From: Rhodanobacter sp.
GTDB taxonomy: Bacteria; Pseudomonadota; Gammaproteobacteria; Xanthomonadales; Rhodanobacteraceae
Assembly (NCBI GenBank): GCA_024711345.1
Contig: JANJTA010000014.1
Coordinates: 1-64,000, forward strand
DNA: 64,000 bases
Direction: 5' to 3'
Both the position numbers and the translations under genes were made by a program. The notes below the pieces were generated by a model. The model saw only the letters and a list, made by a program, of their open reading frames with translations, was not told the DNA's origin and searched no databases. How positions within the stretch are numbered: position 1 is the first letter of the stretch; every line of letters starts with the position of its first letter. Shown one piece after another: positions 8,443-18,813 of the stretch.

Positions 8443-9915
8443 TCAGGCCTGCCGCAGGCTCTCCGCGAAACGACGCGGCGCGGCCTCGAAACCGCCGTTG
8501 GACATGAAGATCACCTGGTCGCCCGGGCGCGCCTGCGTGCGCAGCGCGGCGATCAGCGCATCGACCGTCGGCACCGTGGTGCCGCGCCCGCCCAGCGCCG
8601 CGGTGACCCGGCCGGCGTCCCACGGCAGTTCGGCGCGCTGCAGGAACACCACCAGGTCGGCATCGGCCAGCGACGGCGCCAGCGCCGCGGCGTGCGCACC
8701 CTGGCGCATCGAGTTGGAGCGCGGCTCCAGCGCCACCAGGATGCGCGCGCCGCCCACCTTCGCGCGCAGCCCGGCCAGCGTGGTGGCGATCGCGGTGGGG
8801 TGATGGGCGAAGTCGTCGTAGACGCGCACGCCGTTCACTTCACCGACCAGTTCCATCCGCCGCTTCACGCTCTCGAAGGAGGCAAACGCCGGCAACAGCG
8901 CACGCGGCTCGGCGCCGGCCGCCGCGGCGGCGGCGAGTGCGGCAAGCGCGTTCATCACGCTGTGATGGCCCAGCAGCGACCAGCGCACCTCGCCCAGCGC
9001 CTCGCCCCGGTGCGTCACCTTGAACGCGCTGCCGTCCGCCTCGATCAACTCGGCCTGCCAGTCGCCGCGGCCGATGCCGAAGGTTTCCACCGGCGTCCAG
9101 CAGCCCATCGCCAGCACCTCGGCCAGGCGCTCGTCGTGCGCGTTGACGATCAGCCGGCCGTTGCCCGGCACGGTGCGCACCAGGTGGTGGAACTGGCGCT
9201 GGATCGCCGCCACGTCGGGGAAGATGTCCGCGTGGTCGTACTCGAGGTTGTTGAGGATGGCGATGCGCGGGCGGTAGTGCACGAACTTCGAGCGCTTGTC
9301 GAAGAACGCGGTGTCGTACTCGTCCGCTTCAATCACGAAAGGCGCCGCCGCAGGCGGCACGACGCTCCCTTCTCCTTCCGGCGACCCCTGGGGAGTCCGC
9401 TCGCGGATGGAAAGCTGGCGCGCAGCGCCGGATGAGGGGCCGGGGCTTGCGTGTCCCGATGCGCCCCCCAGCCGCGCGGACACCCCGAAATTGCCCGGCA
9501 CGCCGCCGATCAGGAAACCGGGCGCCATGCCGGCGCTTTCCAGCAGATGCGCCAGCAGGCTGGTGGTGGTGGTCTTGCCGTGGGTGCCGGCCACCGCCAG
9601 CACGTCGCGCTCGGCCAGCACCGTCTCGCCCAGCCACTGCGGGCCGGAGACGTAGCGCAGGCGTGCGTCGAGCATGTACTCGACCGCCGGGTTGCCGCGG
9701 CTCATCGCGTTGCCGACCACCACCAGGTCGGGCGCCGGCTGCAGGTGGTCGGCCGCATAGCCGCTCATCAGGCCGATGCCGAGCGCCTCCAGCTGGGTGC
9801 TCATCGGCGGGTAGACGTTGGCGTCGGAACCTTCGACCGCGTGGCCCAGCTCGCGTGCGAGCGCGGCGACGCCGCCCATGAAGGTGCCGCAGATGCCGAG
9901 GATGTGCAGACGCAT
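8443..9915 (-). CDS. mpl: UDP-N-acetylmuramate:tripeptide ligase Mpl with in-frame repeat insert
   Basis: Mpl ligates recycled L-Ala-gamma-D-Glu-meso-Dap tripeptide to UDP-MurNAc, so that cell-wall peptides are reused. The Mur-ligase features are clear: an N-terminal Rossmann-type GICGTFMGG, the P-loop GTHGKTTTT (about 110-118), IEADEYDTAFFDKRSKFVH and the DDFAHHPTAI segment. It is 490 residues, longer than usual (about 450-460), because roughly residues 152-190 are an insert absent from typical Mpl (normally SARLG runs almost directly into PFVIEADEYD). The insert is encoded by a repeat-like DNA segment (9346-9462). The start ATG at 9915 matches family N-termini. adk lies 40 bp upstream on the same strand. 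Confidence 0.93.
   Translation of the reverse strand: MRLHILGICGTFMGGVAALARELGHAVEGSDANVYPPMSTQLEALGIGLMSGYAADHLQPAPDLVVVGNAMSRGNPAVEYMLDARLRYVSGPQWLGETVLAERDVLAVAGTHGKTTTTSLLAHLLESAGMAPGFLIGGVPGNFGVSARLGGASGHASPGPSSGAARQLSIRERTPQGSPEGEGSVVPPAAAPFVIEADEYDTAFFDKRSKFVHYRPRIAILNNLEYDHADIFPDVAAIQRQFHHLVRTVPGNGRLIVNAHDERLAEVLAMGCWTPVETFGIGRGDWQAELIEADGSAFKVTHRGEALGEVRWSLLGHHSVMNALAALAAAAAAGAEPRALLPAFASFESVKRRMELVGEVNGVRVYDDFAHHPTAIATTLAGLRAKVGGARILVALEPRSNSMRQGAHAAALAPSLADADLVVFLQRAELPWDAGRVTAALGGRGTTVPTVDALIAALRTQARPGDQVIFMSNGGFEAAPRRFAESLRQA
9346..9462. repeat. palindromic repeat-like insertion within mpl
   Basis: A 117-bp segment (39 codons) breaks the conserved Mpl sequence without shifting the frame. 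Read on the coding strand it has the look of the dispersed intergenic repeats of high-GC proteobacteria: it opens near CCCCTCATCCGGCGC, contains a GGCGC-TGC-GCGCC stem and the near-palindrome GACTCCCCAGGGGTC, and ends in GGAAGGAGAAGGG. The encoded peptide is rich in Gly, Ser, Pro, Glu and Arg and is expected to be a surface loop. Multi-copy status in the genome is inferred from sequence style, not observed here. Confidence 0.6.
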
Positions 9916-9955
9916 GCCGAGCGACTCCGTGAAATCCGCCGGAGCGGGGAAGCGC

Positions 9956-10540
9956 TCAGCCGTTCGCGGCGGCGGCTTCGTTCTGCAGGGCGCGCTCGAT
10001 CCGCGCGGTGACCTCGGCCAGCTCGCCGACGCCGTCCACCACCTGCAGCTTGCCGCGGCCGGCATAGAAATCCGCCACCGGCGCGGTCTGCTCGGCATAG
10101 ATGGCCAGGCGCTTGCGCACGGTATCCGGGTTGTCGTCGGCGCGGCCTTCCGCCTTGTAACGGATTTCGCAGCGGCCGATGATCGCCTCGTTCGGCACCT
10201 CCAGCTTCACCACCGCATCCAGCGGCTGGCCAAGCTTGGCCAGCAGGTGCTCGAGCGCGTCGGCCTGGGCCAGGTTGCGCGGATAACCGTCGAGGATGAA
10301 GCCGGCCTTCGCGTCGGCCTGCGCCAGGCGATCTTCCAGCATGCCGAGCAGGATGTCGTCGGAGACCAGCTGGCCGGCATCCATCACCGCCTTGGCCTTG
10401 AGCCCCATCGGAGTGCCGGCGGCGACCGCCGCACGCAGCATGTCGCCGGTCGAGATATGCGGGACACCCAGCGCCGTCTTCAGCCGGGCCGCCTGCGTAC
10501 CTTTGCCCGAGCCGGGCGCACCAAGTAGGACGAGTCGCAT
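9956..10540 (-). CDS. adk: adenylate kinase
   Basis: Adenylate kinase interconverts ATP + AMP and 2 ADP. The 194-residue protein begins with the P-loop GAPGSGKGTQ; the AMP-binding STGDMLR and the ILDGYPRN motif (DGYPRN, the family signature) follow. It is the short form: the LID region (residues ~125-150) has no zinc-binding insert, unlike the 214-residue E. coli enzyme. It is divergent from the PPi-dependent phosphofructokinase gene with a 187-bp shared upstream region, and mpl follows it on the same strand. Confidence 0.96.
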   Translation of the reverse strand: MRLVLLGAPGSGKGTQAARLKTALGVPHISTGDMLRAAVAAGTPMGLKAKAVMDAGQLVSDDILLGMLEDRLAQADAKAGFILDGYPRNLAQADALEHLLAKLGQPLDAVVKLEVPNEAIIGRCEIRYKAEGRADDNPDTVRKRLAIYAEQTAPVADFYAGRGKLQVVDGVGELAEVTARIERALQNEAAAANG

Positions 10541-10727
10541 AATGCTCCACGAGTTCGGCGGGCCGTCGCACGCTGCTGCAGCCCGCCCGATGCACAGAAT
10601 TGCCCGTCAAATTAGCCGCTGCCCCGGGTGCCGTCAAACGGAGACCTTCGTCGTACCCGGCCAAGTATCTGTTGCAGAAAAAGATTTGCCGGCACCGCCA
10701 CGCTTCATCTGCCTGACCGAGGACCCC

Positions 10728-12005
10728 ATGAACCCGAGCCGCCGTTCCCCCACCCTTACCGGCAACCTGCTGTATGCCCAGTCCGGCGGCGTCACCGCGG
10801 TGATCAACGCGACCGCCGCCGGCGTGATCGAGGCCGCCCGCGGCAAGGGGGTGAAGGTGTACGCCGCGCGCAACGGCATCCTCGGCGCGCTGCGCGAGGA
10901 GCTGATCGACACCTCGAAGGAATCGGCCGCCGCGATCGCCGCGCTGCGCCACACGCCCGGCGGCGCATTCGGCTCGTGCCGCTACAAGCTGAAGTCGCTG
11001 CAGGACAACCGCGCCGAATACGAGCGGCTGATCGAGGTGTTCCGCGCGCACGACATCCGCTGGTTCCTCTACAACGGCGGCAACGACTCGGCCGACACCG
11101 CGCTGAAGATCTCGCAGCTGGGCCAGGCGATGAACTACGACATCCGCTGCATCGGCGTGCCGAAGACGGTGGACAACGACCTCGCCGTCACCGACTGCTG
11201 CCCGGGCTTCGGCTCGGTGGCGAAATACACCGCGATCTCCACGCTGGAGGCCAGCCTCGACGTGGCCTCGATGGCCGAGACCTCGACCAAGGTGTTCATC
11301 CTCGAGGTGATGGGCCGCCACGCCGGCTGGATCGCCGCTGCCGCCGGGCTGGCCGGCGAGGGCGCGGACGCGCCGCCGCACATCATCCTGTTCCCCGAGA
11401 ACGCGTTCGACGAGGCCGCGTTCCTGGCCAAGGTGAAGGCCACCGTCGAGCGGGTGGGCTGGTGCACCGTGGTCGCCTCCGAGGGTGTGCGCAACGCGGC
11501 CGGCCAGTTTCTCGCCGAGGCCGGTACGCGCGATGCGTTCGGCCATTCGCAACTTGGCGGGGTGGCGCCGGTGCTGGCGGCGCTGGTCAAAGAGAAGCTC
11601 GGCTACAAGTACCACTGGGCGCTGCCCGACTACCTGCAGCGCTCGGCGCGGCACGCCGCCTCGCAGGTCGACGCCGAGCAGGCCTACGCGGTGGGCAAGG
11701 CGGCGGTCGACTACGCGTTGGCCGGCATGAACGCGGTGATGCCGGTGATCGTGCGCACGTCCGACGCGCCGTACCGCTGGAAGATCGCGCCGGCGCCGCT
11801 GGCGAAGATCGCCAACCGCGAAAAGAAAATGCCGAAGAACTTCATCAGCCGCGACGGCTTCGGCATCACCGCCGCCGCCCGCCGCTACCTCGCCCCATTG
11901 ATCCGCGGCGAAGCACCGCTGCCCTACGGCAAGGACGGCCTGCCGCGCTACGTGCGGCTGAAGAACGTGGCGGTGGCGCGCAGGCTGGCAGTGTCCGGGC
12001 GCTGA
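10728..12005 (+). CDS. pfp: PPi-dependent 6-phosphofructokinase
   Basis: This enzyme reversibly phosphorylates fructose 6-phosphate using pyrophosphate instead of ATP. The 425-residue protein carries the PPi-type signature GGNDS near residues 105-110 (the Asp takes the place of the Gly that ATP enzymes have) and the substrate motif PKTVDND, then MGRHAGWIA. The start ATG at 10728 has a GAGGAC ribosome site; an open frame reaches far upstream but is antisense to adk. Being reversible and ATP-sparing, it fits a genome that also has a proton-pumping pyrophosphatase 0.8 kb downstream. Confidence 0.94.
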   Translation: MNPSRRSPTLTGNLLYAQSGGVTAVINATAAGVIEAARGKGVKVYAARNGILGALREELIDTSKESAAAIAALRHTPGGAFGSCRYKLKSLQDNRAEYERLIEVFRAHDIRWFLYNGGNDSADTALKISQLGQAMNYDIRCIGVPKTVDNDLAVTDCCPGFGSVAKYTAISTLEASLDVASMAETSTKVFILEVMGRHAGWIAAAAGLAGEGADAPPHIILFPENAFDEAAFLAKVKATVERVGWCTVVASEGVRNAAGQFLAEAGTRDAFGHSQLGGVAPVLAALVKEKLGYKYHWALPDYLQRSARHAASQVDAEQAYAVGKAAVDYALAGMNAVMPVIVRTSDAPYRWKIAPAPLAKIANREKKMPKNFISRDGFGITAAARRYLAPLIRGEAPLPYGKDGLPRYVRLKNVAVARRLAVSGR

Positions 12006-12164
12006 ACCCACCCGCTTCCGTGACGGGTTTCACCATGCTGAGTGCCACCTGAAACCGGGCCACCGGGCTCGGGCGGCGTTCAGCCGCAACTTCTTACGCT
12101 CCATCCTGCCCGGGTCGATCGCCGCGCCGTTGCGGCCACGACCCTCCACGGGAGGAGACTTGAG

Positions 12165-12599
12165 ATGAAACTCATCCACCGCCTGCTCATTGCCCTCGCC
12201 CTGCTCGGCACCGGCAGCCTCGCGCTGGCCGCCCCCGGCCCCGGCCCGGACGACCACGGCCGGCACGGCCACGACCGTGGCTACGACCGTCACCACGACG
12301 GCCACCGCTGGCACGACGATCGCCGCCACGGCGACTGGCGCCGCGATCACCGCCGCCACGACGACCGCCGCTACGGCTACGATCGCCACTACCGCTACGC
12401 CGGCCCGCGCTATTACCCGGTGCGCCACCATCGCTGGGAACGCGGCCACCGCTACTACGGCCCGAGCTACGTGGTGCGCGACTACCGCCACTACCGCCTG
12501 CGCCCGCCGCCGCGCGGCTATCACTGGGTGCGCGCGAACAACGACTACCTGCTGGTCGCCATCGCCACCGGCATCATCCTGGATTACGCGCTGCGCTGA
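12165..12599 (+). CDS. RcnB-family periplasmic protein, His/Arg/Asp-rich
   Basis: A 144-residue exported protein. A signal peptide ([23 protein letters not shown]) is followed by a long stretch (about 25-110) dominated by His, Asp, Arg, Gly and Tyr in repeating DRRH/YDRH-like units. The C-terminus has the RcnB-type ending [22 protein letters not shown]. In E. coli RcnB is a periplasmic protein needed for normal nickel/cobalt homeostasis, but many family members have no proven metal role. The start is fixed by GGAGGAGA eight bases before the ATG. A strong terminator follows. Confidence 0.85.
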   Translation: MKLIHRLLIALALLGTGSLALAAPGPGPDDHGRHGHDRGYDRHHDGHRWHDDRRHGDWRRDHRRHDDRRYGYDRHYRYAGPRYYPVRHHRWERGHRYYGPSYVVRDYRHYRLRPPPRGYHWVRANNDYLLVAIATGIILDYALR

Positions 12600-12622
12600 A
12601 TCCGCGCCGGGACGACCGCTGC

Positions 12623-12656
12623 GGGGCCATGCATCCGTGCATGGCCCCTTTTCTTT
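12623..12656 (+). terminator. Rho-independent terminator after RcnB-like gene
   Basis: A perfect hairpin, arms GGGGCCATGCA / TGCATGGCCCC around a short loop (12623-12648), is followed by TTTTCTTT. Confidence 0.85.
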
Positions 12657-12708
12657 GCCCTGATTCAGGGCGCTGCGCCGCACAACGGCCTGCGCCGCAA
12701 CGTCTGCC

Positions 12709-12714
12709 TATACT
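12709..12714 (+). promoter_or_regulatory. -10 element upstream of hppA
   Basis: TATACT, 52 bp before the hppA start and directly after the preceding terminator. No convincing -35 hexamer is seen at 16-18 bp. Confidence 0.45.
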
Positions 12715-12766
12715 CCCCGCGACCGCCCGTTCCGGACGGCCACTTACAACCCATGGGGAGGCTCCG

Positions 12767-14839
<2,073 letters not shown>

Positions 14840-14860
14840 GCCACGCCTCCATCGTGCGCA

Positions 14861-14890
14861 GAAATCCCGCCCGCGTGGCGGGATTTCCGT
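14861..14890 (+). terminator. terminator after hppA
   Basis: Hairpin AAATCCCGCC-cgcg-TGGCGGGATTT (14861-14885) with a short, imperfect T-containing tail (CCGTT). Plausible Rho-independent terminator just after the hppA stop. Confidence 0.65.
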
Positions 14891-15003
14891 TTCCGGCCCG
14901 CACGCCTGACTTTGGTCACGCGCGGCCGCACGCCCGACCGGCTACGCTCGACGGAGCCGGCCGCGTCCGCCGCGGCCATACCCAACCGCATACCTGGGGA
15001 TAC

Positions 15004-17139
15004 ATGATGAAAGCAGTCTGGCTGACGCTGGCGCTCGGCGTCACACTGGCGGGCATGAACGACACTCCCGCCCGCGCCACCACTCCCGCACCCGCCAACG
15101 CTCCGGCCAGCGACGACCCGTTCCTGTGGCTGGAAGACATCCATGGCGAGCGCGCGCTGGACTGGGTGAAGCAGCAGAACGCGACGACCGCGAAGCAGTT
15201 CGTCGACAACGCCGAGTTCGCCCGCACGCGCGACCGCATCCTCGAGGTGCTCGACTCGGAGGCGCGCATCCCCTACGTCAACCGCATGGGCGACCACCTG
15301 TACAACTTCTGGCGCGACCAGGCGCACCCGCGCGGCATCTGGCGGCGCACCACGCTGGCCGAGTACCGCAAGGCCGAACCGGCGTGGGAGCTGCTGCTGG
15401 ACGTCGACGCGCTGAACCAGGCCGAGGGCAAGCGCTGGGTGTTCAAGGGCGTGCAATGCCTGAAGCCGGCCTATGAGCGCTGCCTGGTCTCGCTGTCGCC
15501 GGACGGCGGCGACGCGGTGGCCGTGCGCGAGTTCAGCATCCCGCACAAGGCGTTCGTGAAGGATGGCTTCGTCTTGCCGGTGGCCAAAAGCGAAGTCGAC
15601 TGGATCGACGAAGACACCCTCTACGTCGGCACCGACTTCGGCCCCGGCTCGATGACCGAGTCGAGCTATCCGCGCATCGCCAAGGAGTGGAAGCGCGGCA
15701 CGCCGCTGACCGCAGCCAGCACCGTGTACGAGGGCAAGCCGAGCGACCTGGCGGTCAGCGCGCACCACGACCGCACGCCAGGCTACGAGCGCGACTTCGT
15801 GTCCGTCGCCCGCGACTTCTACCACAGCGACCTGTACCAGCGCGTGGGCGACAAGCTGGTCCGCGTCGACGTGCCGGCCGACGCGGAAGCCGAAGCCCAT
15901 CGCGACTGGCTGTTGGTGCGCACCCGCTCGCCGTGGACGGTGGACGGCGCCACCTACCCGGCCGGCGCGCTGCTGGCGGCGCCGTTCGACTCGTTCATGG
16001 CCGGCAAGCGCCAGTTCACCGTGCTGTTCCAGCCCGATGCGCACACCTCGCTGGACGCGTACGCCTGGACGAAGAACCACCTGATCCTCAACCTGATGGA
16101 CGACGTCAAGAGCCGGCTGGCAGTGCTGACTCCGCCGCAGCTGGCCACGCCCGACGGCGACTGGCAGCGCGCGGCGATGCCGGGCGCGCCGGCGCTGAGC
16201 ACGATCAACGTGGTCGACACCGACCCCGACCACAGCGACGAATACTGGCTCGACGTCACCGGCTTCCTGGCGCCGTCGTCGCTGGAACGCGGCGTGCTCG
16301 GCGGCACGGCGGCGCAGACGATCAAGCAGGCGCCGGCGTTCTTCGACGCTGCGAAGTTCGCGGTCAGCCAGCACTTCGTGACCTCGCAGGACGGCACCCG
16401 CGTGCCGTACTTCGAGATCGCCCCGAAGGGCATGAAACCCGACGGCAGCAACCGCACGCTGCTGTACGGCTACGGCGGCTTCGAGGTCTCGCTGCAGCCG
16501 TACTACAGCGGCAGCGTCGGTCGTGCCTGGCTCGAGCGCGGCGGCGTCTACGTGATCGCCAACATCCGCGGCGGCGGCGAATACGGGCCCGCCTGGCACC
16601 AGGCCGCGCTGAAGGCCAACCGCCCGCGCGCCTACGAGGACTTTGCCGCGGTGGCCGAGGACCTGGTGAAGCGCGGCGTCACCTCGGCGCAGCACCTGGG
16701 CGCCGAAGGCGGCAGCAACGGCGGCCTGCTGATGGGCAACATGCTCACGATGTATCCGCAGCTGTTCGGCGCGATCGCCTGCGAGGTGCCGCTGCTGGAC
16801 ATGAAGCGCTACATCCACCTGTCCGCCGGCGCGTCGTGGATGGCCGAATACGGCAACCCGGACACCGCCGACTGGAACTTCATCCGGACCTTCTCGCCGT
16901 ACCAGAACGTGAAGCAGAACGGCCACTACCCGCCGGTGCTGTTCTACACCGCCACCAGCGACGACCGCGTCGGCCCGGTGCAGGCGCGCAAGATGGCCGC
17001 GAAAATGCAGGCGCAGGGCCACCGCAACGTGTGGTTCTACGAGAACCTGGAAGGCGGTCACGGCGCCGGCGCGGACAACCAGCAATCCGCCCACATGCAC
17101 GCGATGGCCTACGACTTCCTGTGGGACCAGCTGCAGTAG
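15004..17139 (+). CDS. prolyl oligopeptidase family serine peptidase (S9A)
   Basis: A 711-residue S9 peptidase that cleaves short peptides, typically after proline. An N-terminal signal-like sequence (MMKAVWLTLALGVTLAGMND) suggests a periplasmic location. The beta-propeller domain (about 50-430) is followed by the alpha/beta hydrolase domain with the nucleophile in GGSNGGLL, the Asp in TATSDDRVGP and the His in EGGHGAG. YGYGGFEVSLQPYYS and NIRGGGEYGPAWHQA are family signatures. Two adjacent ATGs (15004, 15007) are possible starts. It stands alone between hppA and a divergent functional group; substrate unknown. Confidence 0.92.
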   Translation: MMKAVWLTLALGVTLAGMNDTPARATTPAPANAPASDDPFLWLEDIHGERALDWVKQQNATTAKQFVDNAEFARTRDRILEVLDSEARIPYVNRMGDHLYNFWRDQAHPRGIWRRTTLAEYRKAEPAWELLLDVDALNQAEGKRWVFKGVQCLKPAYERCLVSLSPDGGDAVAVREFSIPHKAFVKDGFVLPVAKSEVDWIDEDTLYVGTDFGPGSMTESSYPRIAKEWKRGTPLTAASTVYEGKPSDLAVSAHHDRTPGYERDFVSVARDFYHSDLYQRVGDKLVRVDVPADAEAEAHRDWLLVRTRSPWTVDGATYPAGALLAAPFDSFMAGKRQFTVLFQPDAHTSLDAYAWTKNHLILNLMDDVKSRLAVLTPPQLATPDGDWQRAAMPGAPALSTINVVDTDPDHSDEYWLDVTGFLAPSSLERGVLGGTAAQTIKQAPAFFDAAKFAVSQHFVTSQDGTRVPYFEIAPKGMKPDGSNRTLLYGYGGFEVSLQPYYSGSVGRAWLERGGVYVIANIRGGGEYGPAWHQAALKANRPRAYEDFAAVAEDLVKRGVTSAQHLGAEGGSNGGLLMGNMLTMYPQLFGAIACEVPLLDMKRYIHLSAGASWMAEYGNPDTADWNFIRTFSPYQNVKQNGHYPPVLFYTATSDDRVGPVQARKMAAKMQAQGHRNVWFYENLEGGHGAGADNQQSAHMHAMAYDFLWDQLQ

Positions 17140-17166
17140 CCGGTCCTCCTCCCTGGCGCGGCACCC

Positions 17167-17190
17167 GCGAGCCGGCGCCTGCCGGCTCGC
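17167..17190 (+). terminator. possible terminator hairpin after S9 peptidase
   Basis: Perfect inverted repeat GCGAGCCGGC-gcct-GCCGGCTCGC 28 bp after the stop codon. It lacks a T-tract, so termination activity is uncertain. Confidence 0.4.
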
Positions 17191-17257
17191 GTCGTATGCG
17201 GTGGCCTTCAACGGGCCCTGAAGTAAGCTTTCGTGTCCGTCACTCTTTCCCGTAGCC

Positions 17258-18127
17258 ATGCATCCACGCACCACCATCAGCCCCGAACTGCGCGAATGGA
17301 TTCTCGCCACCACGCGCGCCGGCCACGGCGTGCCGGAGGTGCTGAAGCTGATGAAGGAGCACGGCTACGACCCGCGGCAGAGCCGCAGCATCGTTGCCGA
17401 GGTGCTGAAGCTGCCGCTGGCGACGCTGCTGGCCAGCACCGCCGGCGGCTCGCCGCAGGGGCTACGCCCGAGGCACCCCGAGGCGCCCGAAGTCCGCGCC
17501 GACGGGCATGCCATCGGTGTCTCGCTCAGCGTCGACGTGCCGGCGCTGCGCGTGCTGGAGAACATCCTGAGCACTCAGGAATGCGAGGAACTGATCGCGC
17601 TGGCGCGGCCGCGCCTGCAGCGCGCGCTCACCGTGGACAGCGAGGGCCGCCAGCAGGTGGACCGGCGGCGCACCAGCGAGGGCATGTTCTTCACCCTGGA
17701 CGAAGTGCCGCTGGTCGGCCGCATCGAGCGGCGCCTGGCCGCCCTCACCGGCGTGCCGGCGAGCCACGGCGAGGGGCTGCAGATCCTGCACTACCTGCCG
17801 AGCCAGGAATACAAGCCGCACTTCGACTGGTTCGACCCGGAACAACCCGGCTACGAGACGATCACCGCGGTCGGCGGGCAGCGCATCGCCAGCGTGGTGA
17901 TGTACCTGAACACGCCCGCGCGCGGCGGTGGCACGGCGTTCCCCGAGCTCGGCCTCACCGTCACCGCGCGGCGCGGCGCGGCGGTGTACTTCGCCTACGA
18001 AGGCGGCGACCGCAGCTCGCTGCACGCCGGCCTGCCGGTGCTCGAGGGCGAGAAGTGGATTGCCACCAAATGGCTGCGCGAGCGGCCCTACCGGAAGCCG
18101 ACGAAGGCCCGGACGGCGGCGCCGTGA
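17258..18127 (+). CDS. 2-oxoglutarate/Fe(II) prolyl-4-hydroxylase-type oxygenase
   Basis: A 289-residue protein whose C-terminal ~190 residues form a P4Hc-type double-stranded beta-helix. The iron ligands can be placed at H188 and D190 (KPHFDWF) and H256 (SLHAG), with K266 (GEKWIATKW) as the 2-oxoglutarate anchor. PARGGGTAFPELGL is the family core strand. The N-terminal ~75 residues are a helical segment (starting TTISPELREWI) with no catalytic motif, possibly a substrate-binding part. Bacterial homologues hydroxylate proline in proteins or peptides; the target here is unknown. It is followed by ppa after an 81-bp gap holding a small CGCTGCTGC-atc-GCAGCAGCG hairpin. Confidence 0.88.
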   Translation: MHPRTTISPELREWILATTRAGHGVPEVLKLMKEHGYDPRQSRSIVAEVLKLPLATLLASTAGGSPQGLRPRHPEAPEVRADGHAIGVSLSVDVPALRVLENILSTQECEELIALARPRLQRALTVDSEGRQQVDRRRTSEGMFFTLDEVPLVGRIERRLAALTGVPASHGEGLQILHYLPSQEYKPHFDWFDPEQPGYETITAVGGQRIASVVMYLNTPARGGGTAFPELGLTVTARRGAAVYFAYEGGDRSSLHAGLPVLEGEKWIATKWLRERPYRKPTKARTAAP

Positions 18128-18208
18128 ACCCCGCCGCTGCTGCATCGCAGCAGCGTTTGGCGTATTCTTGCGGACTTCCTTTTCCCCCTTCGTCGCCAAG
18201 GACAGTCC

Positions 18209-18748
18209 ATGGGTCTGCACCTCGTCTCCGCCGGCCGCAACGTGCCGGAAGAAATCAACGTCATCATCGAGATCCCGAAGGACGCCGAGCCGGTCAAGTA
18301 CGAGGTGGAAAAGGAGTCGGGCGCGATCTTCGTCGACCGCATCCTGTCCACCCCGATGCGCTACCCGTGCAACTACGGCTACGTGCCGCGCACGCTGGGC
18401 GGCGACGGCGACCCGCTGGACGCGGTGGTGATCCTGCCGCTGCCGCTGGCGGTCGGCTCGGTGATCCGCTGCCATCCGGTCGGCATGCTGAAGATGACCG
18501 ACGAGGCCGGCAGCGACGAGAAGCTGGTGGTGATCCCCTCGCCGAAGGTGTTCCCCGGCTACGCCCACATCAACGACATGAAGGGCGTCTCGCCGCACTG
18601 GCTGCAGCGCATCGGCCACTTCTTCGAGCACTACAAGGACCTGGAGCAGGGTAAGTGGGTGAAGGTGGACGGCTGGGTCGGCGCCGACGAGGCCAAGGCC
18701 GAGATCCTGGCCGGTTTCCAGCGCTACCAGGACGCGATCAGCGGCTGA
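18209..18748 (+). CDS. ppa: soluble inorganic pyrophosphatase
   Basis: A 179-residue family-I pyrophosphatase that hydrolyses PPi to two phosphates with Mg2+. The signature DGDPLDA and the surrounding YPCNYGYVPRTLGG are present, with the EVEKESGAIFVDR segment near the N-terminus. Length matches the E. coli enzyme. A TATTCT -10-like element is about 45 bp upstream. It is the third PPi-handling gene in 8 kb after pfp and hppA. Its presence means that PPi supply to the other two enzymes must be balanced against hydrolysis. Confidence 0.96.
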   Translation: MGLHLVSAGRNVPEEINVIIEIPKDAEPVKYEVEKESGAIFVDRILSTPMRYPCNYGYVPRTLGGDGDPLDAVVILPLPLAVGSVIRCHPVGMLKMTDEAGSDEKLVVIPSPKVFPGYAHINDMKGVSPHWLQRIGHFFEHYKDLEQGKWVKVDGWVGADEAKAEILAGFQRYQDAISG

Positions 18749-18779
18749 GCCCATCGCCGACCACTGACCCACGCAGACG

Positions 18780-18800
18780 AACCCCGCTCCGGCGGGGTTT
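18780..18800. terminator. bidirectional terminator between ppa and DUF2333 gene
   Basis: AACCCCGC-tccg-GCGGGGTTT lies between the convergent ends of ppa and the DUF2333 gene; short A and T runs flank the stem. Confidence 0.75.
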
Positions 18801-18813
18801 GTCGTTCATGCGC

